From assembly GCA_028718065.1 (NCBI GenBank), contig JAQUMP010000208.1:1-6489 (forward strand): a stretch of 6,489 bases of DNA. Reading direction: 5' to 3'. Origin of the DNA: Chitinivibrionales bacterium (GTDB lineage: Bacteria; Fibrobacterota; Chitinivibrionia; Chitinivibrionales; FEN-1185). A program made the position numbers and the translations under genes. The notes beneath the pieces are model-generated. The model ran no database searches. It had not been told where the DNA came from and saw only the letters and a program-made list of their open reading frames with translations. Numbering within the stretch: the stretch's first letter is position 1; every line of letters begins with the position of its first letter. This document shows positions 5,728-6,489 of this stretch, one piece after another.

Positions 5728-6489
5728 TTAATCCCGCGCAATCGCATCAAGCGGTCGAATGCCGCGGGCGACTTTGGTGGGATATAATACGGCGATCAGC
5801 GTGACCACCGCAAGCTGAAAAACGACCAGCGCGATATCGGCCAAAGAGAGCAGCGGGCGGAACGTATCGCCGCCGTACAGCAGTTGCACCATATCGTTGT
5901 CCGAGGTAATGTTGAGCCGGGCCAGTATGTTTACAAGCACAACACCGCAAATAATCCCGATGCCGCCGAATAAAAACGAGAGCACCGCGGTTTCGCTCAC
6001 GAACATCATGCTGATAAAACTTTTTTTGGCCCCCACGGCGCGCATCATGCCGATTTCGGTGGTGCGTTCCAGCGCCGCCATGGAAAGGGTGTTCACGATA
6101 ATAATGATGGCGACAAAAAACAGGAAACTGACAAAAACAAACAGGGCCCCCTTAATAAGGGCGGTCATGCTGCCGAGCGGCCCGATGGATTTTTGCCAGC
6201 TCACGGCGCGCGCATTTAAATGCGCCGTGGCAAGCGCGCTGTTAAGTTTTATTAGGCCCTCGTTAAGTTTTTCACCGGGCTTTAAAAAAACCAGCACCAT
6301 ATTATAGGTGCCGGCGTCGATATCCACCGGGGCAGCCGGCGGTTTGGCGGTATCGGTCTTGATAATCAGTTTTTCCTGCCGCTTGGATTTACCCGTGGGC
6401 ACGAACAGCGAATCCGGAGCAAAAAGGTCGTCCAGATTATTGTTATCCATTGTCAAGAGCGTCTTTTCGGCCGCGGACACGGTCCCGGT
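5728..6489 (-). CDS. FtsX-domain ABC transporter permease, C-terminal 253 residues (5' end beyond window)
   Basis: This is the C-terminal part of a second MacB/LolCE-type permease. The frame is open to the right edge; the GTG at 6480 is only an internal Val codon, so the N-terminal helix and most of the periplasmic domain are missing. Visible residues 1-105 are the end of the extracytoplasmic region, including a polar Pro/Lys-rich linker (about 29-55). Three membrane helices follow at about 112-136, 166-190 and 216-237. The motif RTTEIGMMRAVG at 142-153 follows the first of these, matching RTREIGTVRAIG in the next gene, and the protein ends in IRPLDAIARD. The stop TAA at 5730-5728 is 19 nt before the next permease start, indicating one operon and a likely heterodimeric transporter. 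No ATPase gene is in view; it may lie upstream. Family assignment is firm, substrate unknown. Confidence 0.9.
   Translation of the reverse strand, partial: TGTVSAAEKTLLTMDNNNLDDLFAPDSLFVPTGKSKRQEKLIIKTDTAKPPAAPVDIDAGTYNMVLVFLKPGEKLNEGLIKLNSALATAHLNARAVSWQKSIGPLGSMTALIKGALFVFVSFLFFVAIIIIVNTLSMAALERTTEIGMMRAVGAKKSFISMMFVSETAVLSFLFGGIGIICGVVLVNILARLNITSDNDMVQLLYGGDTFRPLLSLADIALVVFQLAVVTLIAVLYPTKVARGIRPLDAIARD

Noticed and set aside
5709..5750. Upstream ATG at 5750 for the long permease
   Set aside because: It would overlap the preceding permease. ATG at 5708 has AAGGAG at ideal spacing and gives a normal N-terminus for a membrane helix.
6478..6480. GTG at 6480 as the start of the right-edge permease
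   Set aside because: The frame stays open to the window edge, and starting here would remove the first membrane helix required in this family.

Overview
The window carries one continuous set of minus-strand genes, so transcription runs from the right edge to the left edge. It comes from a diderm (Gram-negative type) bacterium. This follows from an exported LolA-like protein next to two FtsX/LolC-type ABC permeases, together with a standard tig-clpP-clpX locus. The phylum cannot be fixed from the sequence. The ClpX segment ([18 protein letters not shown]) has a flavour I associate with the Fibrobacterota/Bacteroidota/Chlorobi side or spirochaetes, but this is a weak impression. I see no phage or transposase gene and no CRISPR array.

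Layout in transcription order. (1) 6489-5728: the C-terminal part of an FtsX-domain ABC permease, cut by the window edge. (2) 5708-3915: a second, longer permease of 597 residues, 19 nt downstream and with a strong ribosome binding site. Its region outside the membrane appears to hold two copies of the same subdomain. (3) 3914-3809: a 106-nt spacer with a perfect 28-bp palindrome plus an extra copy of one half-site, resembling a dispersed REP/MITE-like repeat. (4) 3808-3041: a secreted LolA-like 'outer membrane lipoprotein-sorting' protein. (5) 2968-2887: tRNA-Leu(UAG) with a plausible promoter. (6) 2818-1544: trigger factor, starting at TTG. (7) 1543-1384: a 160-nt spacer with a C-rich/G-rich inverted repeat that can fold in two ways. 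(8) 1383-799: ClpP. (9) 795-1: the N-terminal 265 residues of ClpX, cut by the left edge.

There are two functional blocks. The right block looks like an envelope export or lipoprotein-handling ABC system: two permeases and a periplasmic LolA-like carrier, with no ATPase gene in view. The left block is cytoplasmic protein quality control: trigger factor folds nascent chains, while ClpX unfolds tagged proteins and feeds them to ClpP.

The most notable observation is in ClpP. The Ser and His of the catalytic triad are present (S98, H123), but the position of the triad Asp is Asn (N172). The same substitution is known from Listeria ClpP1. The second is the internal duplication in the 597-residue permease. 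Everything else is ordinary for such loci, and I do not see a wholly new system.
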